Positions 34,566 to 43,635 of a stretch of 64,000 nucleotides of DNA are shown piece after piece. The notes beneath the pieces were generated by a model that saw nothing but the letters and a program-made list of their open reading frames with translations, ran no database searches and was not told the origin of the DNA. The position numbers and the translations under genes are program-made. Position 1 is the stretch's first letter; each line of letters opens with the position of its first letter. This DNA comes from CAZIVP01 sp964542915 (GTDB taxonomy: Bacteria; Calditrichota; Calditrichia; Calditrichales; Calditrichaceae), in assembly GCA_964542915.1 (NCBI GenBank), contig CAZIVP010000017.1, positions 16,831 through 80,830 of the forward strand, read 5' to 3'.

Positions 34566-37319
34566 TTATTTGATGAGCAACAATTTGGTGCTGTGTTGGG
34601 TTCGTCCGCTGCGCAACACTGCAAAATAAATGCCGGAAGAAACGCGGTTGCCCTGATCGGAACGACCCTGCCAGCGTACCGTATTCCGGCCGGCCTGCAT
34701 CCCCCTGAGATCAAAAGTGCGTACGCGTTTACCCAGGGCATTAAAAATGTGGAGTTCGACGGCGTGATTGTTAATAAAACGCGCCGGCAAGTCAAATGCA
34801 ATCGTCGTCGCAGGATTGAAGGGATTGGGATAGGCGTCATACAGCGTCAGTTTGTTGGGCAGTGCGCTTATGTTATCAGCGACAATGCCTGTCAGATCGG
34901 AGAAGTCGTCCGCCGAACGCGGTATCAGTTGATAGCCATCGCTAAACGGCGCTTCCGTATCGTATTGTGAGAAGATACCGGTAATGCTTTGCTGCGGCCA
35001 TGCCGGTTCCGGCGCGCCGTCGATATTGGTGGCGGATTCGATCCGCAAAGTCATCTGCGAGGCGCCGCCGTCATCGCTCACCGTCAGATTAGCCCAGTTG
35101 TTTTCTTCCGGCCAGGGATCCGTTCCGTTTACCGTATCCACATTCGTTATTTTGACCAGTAAGCCTTCGAACACCTCGGGGCTAAACAGAAGGGTGCTCA
35201 TCGTTACTTCCACCGCTTCCGGTAAGGCGGCTTCGCCTTTATCGCTGATCCATCCCGGTTCCTGTGGCACGATTTCGGCTTTGCCGTTAAATTGCGTAAG
35301 TTCGCCCCAAATTTCATAGCGGCGTCCGGCCATAATGTTAACGGAGGCCATCTCGAACTGAAAGATATTGATGCCGGCCGTCTCATCCTGAATGTAAACA
35401 TCAAGATCGAGGGAGTCCAGAACGCCTGTGCCCACGGTGGCGACGCCATTGACGCGGGCGTAATAGCCGCGGTATAGCAGTTCGCCGTTCTCATCGACGT
35501 CGTCCACATCGTCGATGGGCGTTACGCCGATAAAGGCCCGAAAGATATTACCGGTGGAAACATTCCCGGCGTCGTCGGAGGCGTGTACCCAGAAAATCAT
35601 ACGGTCGCCGTCGTTATACGTATCCGACGGAATGGTAACGTGATAGAGGGAATCGCTGCCGGCTATGGTTTGCATGGGTACCTTGACGGTGTCGGCGCCG
35701 TTGAGAATATAACGGAATTCGACCTCACTAATGTTGCCGGTCTGAGGTACAACGGAAACGGTATCCTGAAAATCTTCGTCGGCATAAGGTAGATCGGACA
35801 TGCCCATCTGCGTTATGATGGGCCCTTCGGTGAAAACGCTGATGTCGTCTTCATCCCGCGGCTCCAGTTTAAAATTGCCGAAGGAAAAATTCAGAACGCC
35901 GGTGATGTTGTAAGATTCACCCAATACCGGTTCGAACGGGTGCATGAGGTCATCGACGCGTAATGAACCGCTGCCGTCATCGACCAGCCATTCGCCGAAA
36001 TCGTCCGGAGCATCGGGATTTTCATCCACACACTCGGCCTGTTCGATGGAAAGAAGCACACTCTCATATTGCTCGTCATTGGCCTGGCCGGTGCTTACCG
36101 TCAAAGGCTCGGGAAGGTCATTGCCGGTCGAAAGCACCGTTAATTCGGAGAGGTCGGTGATTTCGGTAAGATCGAAATATTCCTGTACGGTTCCGGACAC
36201 ACGGACCTCATCGCCGCGGCTGACGGAATGATCCGGTGCGTGTATATTGATACCGCTCCATGGCGCAGAAGCGTCCTGGATGAAAAAATTACTTCCGGAC
36301 ACAGCGGTCACAATACCGCTTGTTTTAACTGAAATGTCCCGCTCATCGCTTATTTGAATATCGGCTATTGACAGAACGGGAACCGCAGTTGTGGTGGTCG
36401 ATACCTCAGGAACGGCACCGTCGGTTTTATAATCGATATCCGATCCCGAATTGGTATAGGGATAAATTTTAAAATAATAGGTGATCTCGCTCTCCAGTTC
36501 CTCGACAGTGAGTGTGTTTTTTCCGTCCCTGTGTGCCGTATTGTAGGCCGCCTGTCCATCGGACCAGTCGTGATCATTTTGCAACGGTGTGGCGTCAACC
36601 ACGTCCGGATAGGTTCCGCTTTCGGTTCGGCCGACGAGGAGATAAGATTGCGGTAGCGGATCGCCAACAGCGCCAGTCCACGATAAATATATTGTGTTTG
36701 ATTTAACAGAATCGACCTGAAACTCAGTCACATGATTTGCCGGTTCCGGGAAGACTTCCGATGAAAACGTCTGATTGGTATTTATCTGCCCTTTGGTGTT
36801 GGCCATGGCTTCTTGCCAGTGAAAGGAAGAATAATTGTCGCCGATGCCCGCCAATTGCAGTGACTGGTCTGAGGTGACGCCGCCGCTTTCCGCCACCCCG
36901 ATATCCGTGGAACTCTGGCCGTTGGCGGGGCCGTCTGTTGCTGTTACCACGCCTTCATAGCTTAAAAATTGGCCGGCGATAACGGCGCCCTGATAATCCA
37001 GCGCAAATCCGTCCGGCGATCCGTTCTGTATGCCGTTGGATGGGAAATCATAGTAATAAAAGGTAAAAGCGCCGTCGCTGTTTCCTTCGGTGAACTGATC
37101 GAGCGTCTTACTATCGTAGGACGTGCCCGCATTACCGTTGTACAAGGTTATTGTAAAATCAGAAAGGTTGTAATCGCCGGGATTCTCAATGACAATTTCC
37201 AAGAATTCGTTCATGTCGCTGCCTTCATTATCGTAGTGAAATTCATTGATCCAGGCATTTTGAGCAAAAATTGAGTGGGTGCTGATAAATAGGAATGTTA
37301 TCATAATAATATGTTTCAT
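34566..37319 (-). CDS. Large secreted multidomain protein (lamin-tail-like, Fn3, OB-like, sorting domain)
   Basis: A 917-residue exported protein. The frame opens at 37430, but ATG 37319 (MKHIIMITF) has the excellent ribosome site AGGAGGGG and begins a clear signal peptide (about 1-19). Domains in order: a lamin-tail-like domain (about 20-165, INEFHYDNEGSDMNEFLEI), an Fn3-like unit (about 190-310), and an OB-like domain (about 315-500, VKTSGIVTAVSGSNFFIQD; DEVRVSGTVQEYFDLTEI). A beta domain comes next, followed by a second OB-like domain (about 600-770, YARVNGVATVGTGVL). The protein ends in a type-IX-like sorting domain (YPNPFNPATTIAF; SSGIYFAVLRSG). Similar layouts accompany extracellular nucleases, but no nuclease domain is visible here, so its role is unknown. 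Confidence 0.85.
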   Translation of the reverse strand: MKHIIMITFLFISTHSIFAQNAWINEFHYDNEGSDMNEFLEIVIENPGDYNLSDFTITLYNGNAGTSYDSKTLDQFTEGNSDGAFTFYYYDFPSNGIQNGSPDGFALDYQGAVIAGQFLSYEGVVTATDGPANGQSSTDIGVAESGGVTSDQSLQLAGIGDNYSSFHWQEAMANTKGQINTNQTFSSEVFPEPANHVTEFQVDSVKSNTIYLSWTGAVGDPLPQSYLLVGRTESGTYPDVVDATPLQNDHDWSDGQAAYNTAHRDGKNTLTVEELESEITYYFKIYPYTNSGSDIDYKTDGAVPEVSTTTTAVPVLSIADIQISDERDISVKTSGIVTAVSGSNFFIQDASAPWSGINIHAPDHSVSRGDEVRVSGTVQEYFDLTEITDLSELTVLSTGNDLPEPLTVSTGQANDEQYESVLLSIEQAECVDENPDAPDDFGEWLVDDGSGSLRVDDLMHPFEPVLGESYNITGVLNFSFGNFKLEPRDEDDISVFTEGPIITQMGMSDLPYADEDFQDTVSVVPQTGNISEVEFRYILNGADTVKVPMQTIAGSDSLYHVTIPSDTYNDGDRMIFWVHASDDAGNVSTGNIFRAFIGVTPIDDVDDVDENGELLYRGYYARVNGVATVGTGVLDSLDLDVYIQDETAGINIFQFEMASVNIMAGRRYEIWGELTQFNGKAEIVPQEPGWISDKGEAALPEAVEVTMSTLLFSPEVFEGLLVKITNVDTVNGTDPWPEENNWANLTVSDDGGASQMTLRIESATNIDGAPEPAWPQQSITGIFSQYDTEAPFSDGYQLIPRSADDFSDLTGIVADNISALPNKLTLYDAYPNPFNPATTIAFDLPARFINNHAVELHIFNALGKRVRTFDLRGMQAGRNTVRWQGRSDQGNRVSSGIYFAVLRSGRTQHSTKLLLIK

Positions 37320-37639
37320 TAGTGGTGCCCCTCCTGCACTAATAAGTGTTTTTAACAATTTAATATAAAAGATGTTATCATAAAAATTATTATCGGCACG
37401 ATTGATAGAGGATAAAAAATTTACCGGCATACCAGTGATCTCAGGAACCGCGAATTAATGTCACGTGATGCAAAGGATGTTTCCGTTAGCTTACACCGAT
37501 GATCTTCCAAATAAAGAGATATTAAATAGTAAAGATTGTGTTTCACTCCACGAATATTGGGAGAATGGGGGCGAAGCATTCAAGTTTAAAAATGGAAGAT
37601 AAAACCGAATGGTCGTGAATGCTCAGCCCCGCAGATTAT
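37320..37639. other. Intergenic region with long inverted repeat
   Basis: A 320-base gap between htpG and the secreted-protein gene, both on the minus strand. Near htpG an imperfect 15-base inverted repeat (37568-37582 and 37616-37630, 13 of 15 paired) encloses 33 bases. It lies just beyond the htpG stop and could act as a weak terminator or be a remnant. No gene was seen. Confidence 0.5.
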
Positions 37640-39550
37640 TTAATTGATTCCCGGATGCCACTCGCTGGATTTCACCAGGATATCCTGAATGCGATTCACC
37701 AGTTTGTGCGGATCGTTCAGGTATCCTTCCAGTAACAGAGCCGATTCGTAAAGTTGCTCAATCGACTCGTCAATAAAGGGATCCTTTGGATTCTTTTTGT
37801 AAATTTTAAGCATGTTACGTATCAACTTATGATCTTTATTCACTTCGAATATTTTTTGTGGCACCGACGTATCCTTGTTCATGATTTGCAGCATCTTTTG
37901 CATGTGCGAGGTCATGGAGCCGTCGGGGCTGACCAGACATGAAGCGCTGTCTTTAAGGCGCTTGGATTCGCGCACATCCTTTACGCGATCGCCGAGTATG
38001 TCTTTGATTTTGTCCAGCAGTTTTTTGAACACCGCTTCTTCGCCCTCGCTAAGGGATTCGACCTCTTCCTCCTGTCCCGTTTCCACATCCTCGAACTTTT
38101 CCAGAGTGGCCATATCAGCCTGTTCAACCGCGGTTAAATTATAATCCTTTTTGTAGGTAGCCAGACCGCTCATCACAAATTCATCCACGGGTTCGTACAA
38201 ATACAGTACTTCGATGCCTTTGCGCTTAAAAATTTCCAGATGCGGATCGCTGTTCAACGCTTCGCGGCTGGCGCCGCTTATGTAATAGATGTCTTTCTGT
38301 TCCTCTTTAGCCCGTTCGAGGTACTCGGCGAATGAGGTTAATCCTTCGGCGTCCTTATTGGCGGAAGAATTGAAACGCATCAGCTCCGCGATTTTCTCAT
38401 GATTGGCGTAATCATTGTAGGCCATTTTGAATACTTTGCTGTGCACATTCCAGAACTCGGCATATTTCTCCGGATCGTTTTTGGCCATTTTTTCCAGATG
38501 CGAAAGCACTTGCTTTACCAGTGTATTCTTGATTTTCATGACCACCCGGTTTTCCTGCAGCGTCTCACGGGATATGTTCAGCGGTATATCGGGCGAGTCC
38601 ACCATGCCCTTGATAAAGCCCAGGTATTCGGGCAACAGATCCGAATTCTTATGCTGGATCAGAACGTTGCGAACGTATAAATCCAGCCCGATATCCTCCT
38701 TGGAAACGCCGAATAAATCGAACGTGCGTTTTGGAATGAACATGATGCTGTTGAACTGGACCGGCGCATCAATCGAAACATGGATGGTATCCAGCGGCGG
38801 TTCGCTGTCGTAGGTCAGGAATTTGTAAAATTCTTCGTACTGCTCTTGTTTGATATTGGACTTGGGTTCGCGCCAGAGCGCCTGTATGGTATTAACTTTT
38901 TCACCGTTTACTTTAATCGGAAACGAAATGAAGTTGGAGTGCTTTTTGATGATGTTTTCGATGCGGTCTTTTTCCGTGAATTCCGTGGCGTCTTCTTTCA
39001 GATGTACTTCGATTGTCGTGCCGCGCTTGATCGATTCATCCAGCTCCGTAACTTTAAAACTACCGGATCCGTCGGAGCGCCACTGGATGGGCGTGGCGTC
39101 TTTCTGGTAGGATCGGGTTGTAATGACGACCTCTTCGGCCACCATGTAAACGGAATAAAAGCCGACGCCGAATTTACCGATAATGTTTGAGATATCTTTG
39201 TCTTTAGCTTCGTCGGCCAGTTTCTGCAAAAACTCGGCTGAGCCCGATTTGGCGATCGTACCGATATCCCGGACAATTTCCTCCTGTGTCATACCGATAC
39301 CGGTATCTTTTATGATCAGTTTTTTGTTGTCCTTATCCAGTTCGATATTGATCTCCAGAGGTAAGTCGGGATCGACGACTTCGGTACCGCGGGTCGTTTC
39401 AAACCGCACCTTATCCAGTGCATCGGAAGCGTTCGAAATGAGTTCTCGTAAAAAGATCTCGCGGTTGGTGTAAAGGGAATGGACGAGTATGTCCAGTAAC
39501 TGTTTGACTTCGGCTTTAAATTTATACGATTTTGTCTTCTTTTGCGCCAT
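37640..39550 (-). CDS. htpG: Chaperone HtpG (Hsp90)
   Basis: A 636-residue ATP-dependent cytosolic chaperone of full length. The N-terminal GHKL ATPase shows the conserved blocks LVHSLYTNREIFLRELISNA, SDALDKVRFET, IKDTGIGMT and IGKFGVGFYSVYMVAE. The middle domain has LPEYLGFIKGMVDSPDIPLN and ISRETLQENR, and the C-terminal dimerisation domain ends LVNRIQDILVK. ATG 39550 is preceded by AGGAG-like sequence. It is a single gene; the intergenic hairpin at 39663-39692 lies upstream. Confidence 0.97.
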   Translation of the reverse strand: MAQKKTKSYKFKAEVKQLLDILVHSLYTNREIFLRELISNASDALDKVRFETTRGTEVVDPDLPLEINIELDKDNKKLIIKDTGIGMTQEEIVRDIGTIAKSGSAEFLQKLADEAKDKDISNIIGKFGVGFYSVYMVAEEVVITTRSYQKDATPIQWRSDGSGSFKVTELDESIKRGTTIEVHLKEDATEFTEKDRIENIIKKHSNFISFPIKVNGEKVNTIQALWREPKSNIKQEQYEEFYKFLTYDSEPPLDTIHVSIDAPVQFNSIMFIPKRTFDLFGVSKEDIGLDLYVRNVLIQHKNSDLLPEYLGFIKGMVDSPDIPLNISRETLQENRVVMKIKNTLVKQVLSHLEKMAKNDPEKYAEFWNVHSKVFKMAYNDYANHEKIAELMRFNSSANKDAEGLTSFAEYLERAKEEQKDIYYISGASREALNSDPHLEIFKRKGIEVLYLYEPVDEFVMSGLATYKKDYNLTAVEQADMATLEKFEDVETGQEEEVESLSEGEEAVFKKLLDKIKDILGDRVKDVRESKRLKDSASCLVSPDGSMTSHMQKMLQIMNKDTSVPQKIFEVNKDHKLIRNMLKIYKKNPKDPFIDESIEQLYESALLLEGYLNDPHKLVNRIQDILVKSSEWHPGIN

Positions 39551-39733
39551 TTTTTCCTCTCCTTTTATGTTTATCTTTTATTTTTAGATTTGATTCAATA
39601 AAAAAGATGCATGACTTCCGGAAATGGTTACAATCCACCGTTTTGGATCACGCATTCTTGTGCCTGTCAGGGTTTGTACGGTGATCCCTGACAGCCGCCT
39701 AATTTAATATTATTTTTTGGCGTTTGCCAAAAA

Positions 39734-39770
39734 TGAAAAAAGGCAGAAAAAAATTTTCCTGCCTTTTTGG
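39734..39770 (-). terminator. Intrinsic terminator of the second FadL-SGNH operon
   Basis: A 10-bp stem (AAAAAGGCAG / CTGCCTTTTT) over a 13-base loop, with flanking A-rich and T-rich runs, so it can work in both directions. It lies about 25 bases after the stop of the SGNH gene at 39794. A further hairpin (TGTCAGGG / CCCTGACA, about 39664-39692) lies closer to htpG. Confidence 0.85.
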
Positions 39771-39793
39771 GTCAAAATAGAAGAAGATATCGT

Positions 39794-41164
39794 TTAGAAT
39801 AGGTTATCGTTGGGCTCAATCTCGTACATCAGTTGTTGAACATCGACCAGCGGTATGCTCATACCGAAATTGGAGTTGAGGGACTCGAGCCAGGTGTTGG
39901 CAATCAGGGCCTGACCGAGGATCGAGGGATGCAGGCCGTCAAGGCTGTAAAAGGATCCGGAAATATAATTATTGTTGAACCGAAAGCCGGCGAGGTTGTA
40001 ACCTTCGTTATCCACCTGATCGAACAAACCGTACATGTCTGCGACGGGAATGCCGCGGGCGCCGCATACGGATTCAATAACGCTGTTATATTCAGCAACG
40101 GCGGTCTGTACGACCTCCTGTTCGCCGGCGTCAAGGACAAATTCGTCGGGTAGACCTTCGCCCGTTCCGTTAAGAATGTCTTGCGGGATGCCCACGCCTT
40201 GAGCCAGCGCCTGACGAGCGGGCATTAATAATTTATCTGATTCTGTAACTTGAACCACATTACCCTCTCCGTCGTCTTTCAACAGAGGGATGGGATTTCC
40301 GTTTTCATCGAGCAGCGGTGCATTGGTGAGGGTATCGATAACAACCTTCGGCACGGTATTAAAATAAGGCGCACTTGTGAAGTCGGGAATATTGCCCACA
40401 ACCATGGGGGCCTGCGTAACGAGCAAAGAATCCACGATTTTCGTCAATTCGGTCTCGAATGTCGAAACCGGCGTCGGCTCATCCAGATTAAGGCCCTGCG
40501 GACTAAAGATAGCGTAACCAAGAATGTCATAAGTGCCGATCCAGCATGCGATCAGGCTGGGTTGGAATAGTCGCACCTGCTGTAAAACGGTATAGCCTGT
40601 CTGCCGCAAAACCACATCGATCATGGGATTTAAACCGGCGTCGCCGTCGAATTTCTGCGTAGCTGTGGCTATATCGGCGGTAAGCATAGCGGGGATGCCC
40701 AGATTGCTGTAGAAAAATTCGTACGTTTTAACGCTATCGGAAATGTAAGGGTCATTGGGATCGAAATCGGGATAATCGGCGTAGGGGGCTGGCAGAACCA
40801 CCGGATCGGGATTCACGCTTTGCGGCGTTGCAGGATTATCGAGATAATGTAGTTCTAAAACGCCGAAACCCACGTGTGATTCGGCGCCGAGTCCGGGGTA
40901 GCCGAGCAAGGGTTGTTGAAAATCAGAAGCTCCGCCTTGTTGCGCCATCAAATTTGCGAAGCTGTATTGCTGATAATTATGAACCAGCGCAGCGTTTTGA
41001 TAACCGGCTATATAATTGTCGCCGAACGCTACAAATCGGCTGAACATATTTTGTTCATTTCTGCTGAGGCTCGTTCCGGTGAATTCGGGTTCCTGTAAAC
41101 TGCAAGCGGCGAGAGCGATCGTCAGGACGAACGTAATCGTTAGGGATCGTTTTTTATAATGCAT
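39794..41164 (-). CDS. SGNH-like lipoprotein (copy 2), catalytic residues replaced
   Basis: A 456-residue lipoprotein (lipobox IALAAC, Cys21) paralogous to the one at 29490. Block I reads VAFGDNYIAGYQ, so the nucleophile Ser of GDS is Asn. Block III reads CWIGTYDILG, so the oxyanion Asn is Tyr. The block V Asp-His pair (SLDGLHPSILGQALIANTW) is kept. It is therefore unlikely to be a normal esterase and may bind rather than cut its ligand. It follows a FadL-family gene by 33 bases on the minus strand, repeating the two-gene layout of copy 1, and ends at the terminator 39734-39770. Confidence 0.85.
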   Translation of the reverse strand: MHYKKRSLTITFVLTIALAACSLQEPEFTGTSLSRNEQNMFSRFVAFGDNYIAGYQNAALVHNYQQYSFANLMAQQGGASDFQQPLLGYPGLGAESHVGFGVLELHYLDNPATPQSVNPDPVVLPAPYADYPDFDPNDPYISDSVKTYEFFYSNLGIPAMLTADIATATQKFDGDAGLNPMIDVVLRQTGYTVLQQVRLFQPSLIACWIGTYDILGYAIFSPQGLNLDEPTPVSTFETELTKIVDSLLVTQAPMVVGNIPDFTSAPYFNTVPKVVIDTLTNAPLLDENGNPIPLLKDDGEGNVVQVTESDKLLMPARQALAQGVGIPQDILNGTGEGLPDEFVLDAGEQEVVQTAVAEYNSVIESVCGARGIPVADMYGLFDQVDNEGYNLAGFRFNNNYISGSFYSLDGLHPSILGQALIANTWLESLNSNFGMSIPLVDVQQLMYEIEPNDNLF

Positions 41165-41197
41165 GGAATAAACTCCTTCAATTATCTTTGGCTTGTT

Positions 41198-42463
41198 TTA
41201 GAACGTGTATCCAACGCTTAATCCGAACAGGTTAGCCATACCGGTATATTCGCCGTTAAAACCGTTCACGGACTGTTCGATATTGCGGTCGTCCTGCAGC
41301 AGGACATGGTAAGCGCCGTCGACCGAAATACCGCGCCAATGGAATCCTAACCCAACGGTATAATTGTGGCGGTCGGCTTCCGGCAGGGTGGGCTCCACGT
41401 ATTTATCAGGAACGGCGTGCCGGTCCCAGTAATATCCGGTGCGTAGTTTCATGTTGGGATGAAACCGGTACTCCATGCCAAAGCGCAGGCTGTAGGTATC
41501 TTGGTACTTTTTAATATCAACCGATTGCGTTTCTCCGGCCACCGGCTCGTCAAATGTAATGACAAGCTTGTCGTATGAACTCCATGCAAAGGCCGTATAG
41601 TCAAATTCGCCGGTTAAGCGTTCGGTGAAATGGTAAGCCACGCCGATACCGAACAGTGAGGGCAAATCCAGCGAAGAACTTCCGCCGGTTTCAGCCGGAA
41701 ACAAAGCATCGATTTCTGCATCGATAACGGGATTACCTGTGGACGGAAAATCGAAGGAGGCCGTGCCGTCATCAAAATCCATTGCAACCCGGGAACGATA
41801 TATCATCCCGATCTTTAAATCATCAAACGGTTCAAATTGCAGGCCGACATTATAACCCAAACCGGTGGTGCTGGCCGTTAATTGAGAGTAACCGAACACA
41901 TGGCGCGGCGCAAAGTAAATTTTTTTCTGCAAATCCACATCGCCCCAAACCGCTGAAACGCCTGCGGCGAGGGATAAATTGTCTAAAATTTTTACCGCAA
42001 CGGCGGGATTAAAATAAAGGGTTTGCAGTTCCGATTTGGTCGCCAGTTGTTCACCGACCCATTGATCGGTTGGGCCGCCCCACTCCGAAGATAGTCCGAA
42101 GAGCGAAAACACGCCCATGCCGATCGCAAGGCGCGGATGCAAGCGATAGGTGGCGTAAAAAGTTGAAGGCGGAAACAGGCCCGGTTCGGCTTTGTTGTAT
42201 TGCCGTCTGTCGATACGCTGCGGCCCCTGAAATGCAAATTCGGTTGCGATGAGGGTCGTACCCGTATTGATTTGTAAACCTTCCAGTCCCGTCATAGCGG
42301 CGGGATTGTAAAAAACCGCGGACGGATCATAGGCTTGCGCAATAAACGCTCCGGCCATGCCGGTTGCCTTTGCGTTATGTTCGTAAATGGAAAATCCGGA
42401 AGCGAAAGCAGTCGCATGCAGGGATAACAAAACTGCGATGATAACATAGCATTTTCGGATCAT
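41198..42463 (-). CDS. FadL/OmpP1-family outer-membrane transporter (copy 2)
   Basis: A 421-residue outer-membrane barrel with signal peptide ending AFA and the family hatch SGFSIYEHNAKATGMAGAFIAQAYDPSAVFYNPAAMTGL. The last strand is LFGLSVGYTF. It is paralogous to copy 1 but clearly diverged. It heads a two-gene operon with the SGNH-like lipoprotein; ATG 42463 follows AGGAGG-like sequence (CTCAGGAGGATAT on the minus strand). Substrates are presumably hydrophobic and differ between the two copies. Confidence 0.92.
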   Translation of the reverse strand: MIRKCYVIIAVLLSLHATAFASGFSIYEHNAKATGMAGAFIAQAYDPSAVFYNPAAMTGLEGLQINTGTTLIATEFAFQGPQRIDRRQYNKAEPGLFPPSTFYATYRLHPRLAIGMGVFSLFGLSSEWGGPTDQWVGEQLATKSELQTLYFNPAVAVKILDNLSLAAGVSAVWGDVDLQKKIYFAPRHVFGYSQLTASTTGLGYNVGLQFEPFDDLKIGMIYRSRVAMDFDDGTASFDFPSTGNPVIDAEIDALFPAETGGSSSLDLPSLFGIGVAYHFTERLTGEFDYTAFAWSSYDKLVITFDEPVAGETQSVDIKKYQDTYSLRFGMEYRFHPNMKLRTGYYWDRHAVPDKYVEPTLPEADRHNYTVGLGFHWRGISVDGAYHVLLQDDRNIEQSVNGFNGEYTGMANLFGLSVGYTF

Positions 42464-42819
42464 ATATCCTCCTGAGTGGTATCAAGTCATTGGCAAAAAT
42501 TTAATACAAAGCGGACAATTTTGAAAATATGTTGTCATATTTTATCATCAAATCTCAAAGCAACGCCCTAAAACAATATATGCAGCCATTACGGGGAATT
42601 CGTGATAAAGATTCAAAAATTATTGCTTTTTATCCGGGTCATTTAACAATGCTACGATCAAGCGTTATGGTTTTAAACCGACACTTTATTACGAATAACA
42701 TAATGCCGTTTGATGGAGACCTTTTACCGGATCGTCCATATAAATGTTTTGCGAAATCTGTACAAAGCTTGTAATCTGTTTTTTTTATCGATCAGGAAAC
42801 CATCATTGAGAGGCTCAAT
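42464..42819. other. Divergent promoter region between FadL copy 2 and comB
   Basis: This 356-base A/T-rich gap should hold promoters for both flanking genes. An 81-codon frame at 42529-42774 on the plus strand was considered and not accepted: it lacks a ribosome site, has no family likeness and covers A/T-rich promoter sequence. Confidence 0.5.
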
Positions 42820-43548
42820 ATGCTGGTTGATGTGGCCATAATGCCTTCCGAAGCTCTTAGGGTGGAAGACCAGGCGGTTGCGGTTATTGATGTACTGCGG
42901 GCAACCACATCCGTCATTACGGCAATGGCCAACGGCTGCCGGGCAATCATGCCGGTATCCACAATGGAAGAAGCGCGAAAGAAAAAGCAGTTAATGCCGG
43001 AAGCTCTGCTGGCCGGCGAGCGCGACGGTCTGATGTCGGAGGGCTTCGACCTTGGCAATTCGCCGCTGGAATATCGGGCCACCCGGGTACGCGGCAATTC
43101 GATCATTATGACCACTACAAACGGCACGCGTGCGTTCGAACGGGTCCGCCAGGCAGATTCGGTGTTTACGGCCGCCTTCATTAATGCGAATGCGGCCGCC
43201 AGGACGCTTTACCGGCGCCGACGGGATGTTACAATTGTCTGCGCCGGTCATAATGGGGGATTTTCGTTCGAAGACGCTCTTTGTGCGGGTATGATAACCG
43301 AACAAATACGTTTGCAGAGCTCCCGCGTTGAGCTGACGGATAAAGCCAGTTGGGCCGTTAAGGCCCTCGACGGCGCCGGTTTGGCAGGCGGACGTCCGGA
43401 TCGGTCAACGCTAATGAAATTAATGAGCGGGACGGTGCACGGCCGCTATTTGCACACCATAGGCGCGAAAAGTGATATAACCTGGGCGGCGCGATTGAAT
43501 CATTACCGGATCATTCCGTATTTGAGTGCAGGCAAGTTAATATTATAA
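42820..43548 (+). CDS. comB: 2-phosphosulfolactate phosphatase
   Basis: A 242-residue ComB-family phosphatase, which removes phosphate from 2-phospho-3-sulfolactate in the coenzyme M / sulfolactate route. Family motifs are present: VAVIDVLRATTSVITAM, LLAGERDGLMSEGFDLGNSPLEY, IIMTTTNGTRAFERV, FINANAAARTL and TIVCAGHNGGFSFEDALCAGM. A GAGAGG ribosome site precedes ATG 42820. No comA or comC is visible, so the enzyme may act on a related phosphate or work with genes elsewhere. It is followed by ftsK after about 75-90 bases. Confidence 0.9.
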   Translation: MLVDVAIMPSEALRVEDQAVAVIDVLRATTSVITAMANGCRAIMPVSTMEEARKKKQLMPEALLAGERDGLMSEGFDLGNSPLEYRATRVRGNSIIMTTTNGTRAFERVRQADSVFTAAFINANAAARTLYRRRRDVTIVCAGHNGGFSFEDALCAGMITEQIRLQSSRVELTDKASWAVKALDGAGLAGGRPDRSTLMKLMSGTVHGRYLHTIGAKSDITWAARLNHYRIIPYLSAGKLIL

Positions 43549-43635
43549 AATAACTTAGGCAGGCTTTTGTCTTGTATTATCAAACGCAATTGCCTATATT
43601 TTTCGCAGTTAAAATTGTGATTGAAAATAAAGAAA

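Noticed and set aside
42529..42774. 81-codon plus-strand frame before comB
   Set aside because: No ribosome site, no recognisable motif, and it covers the A/T-rich divergent promoter region.
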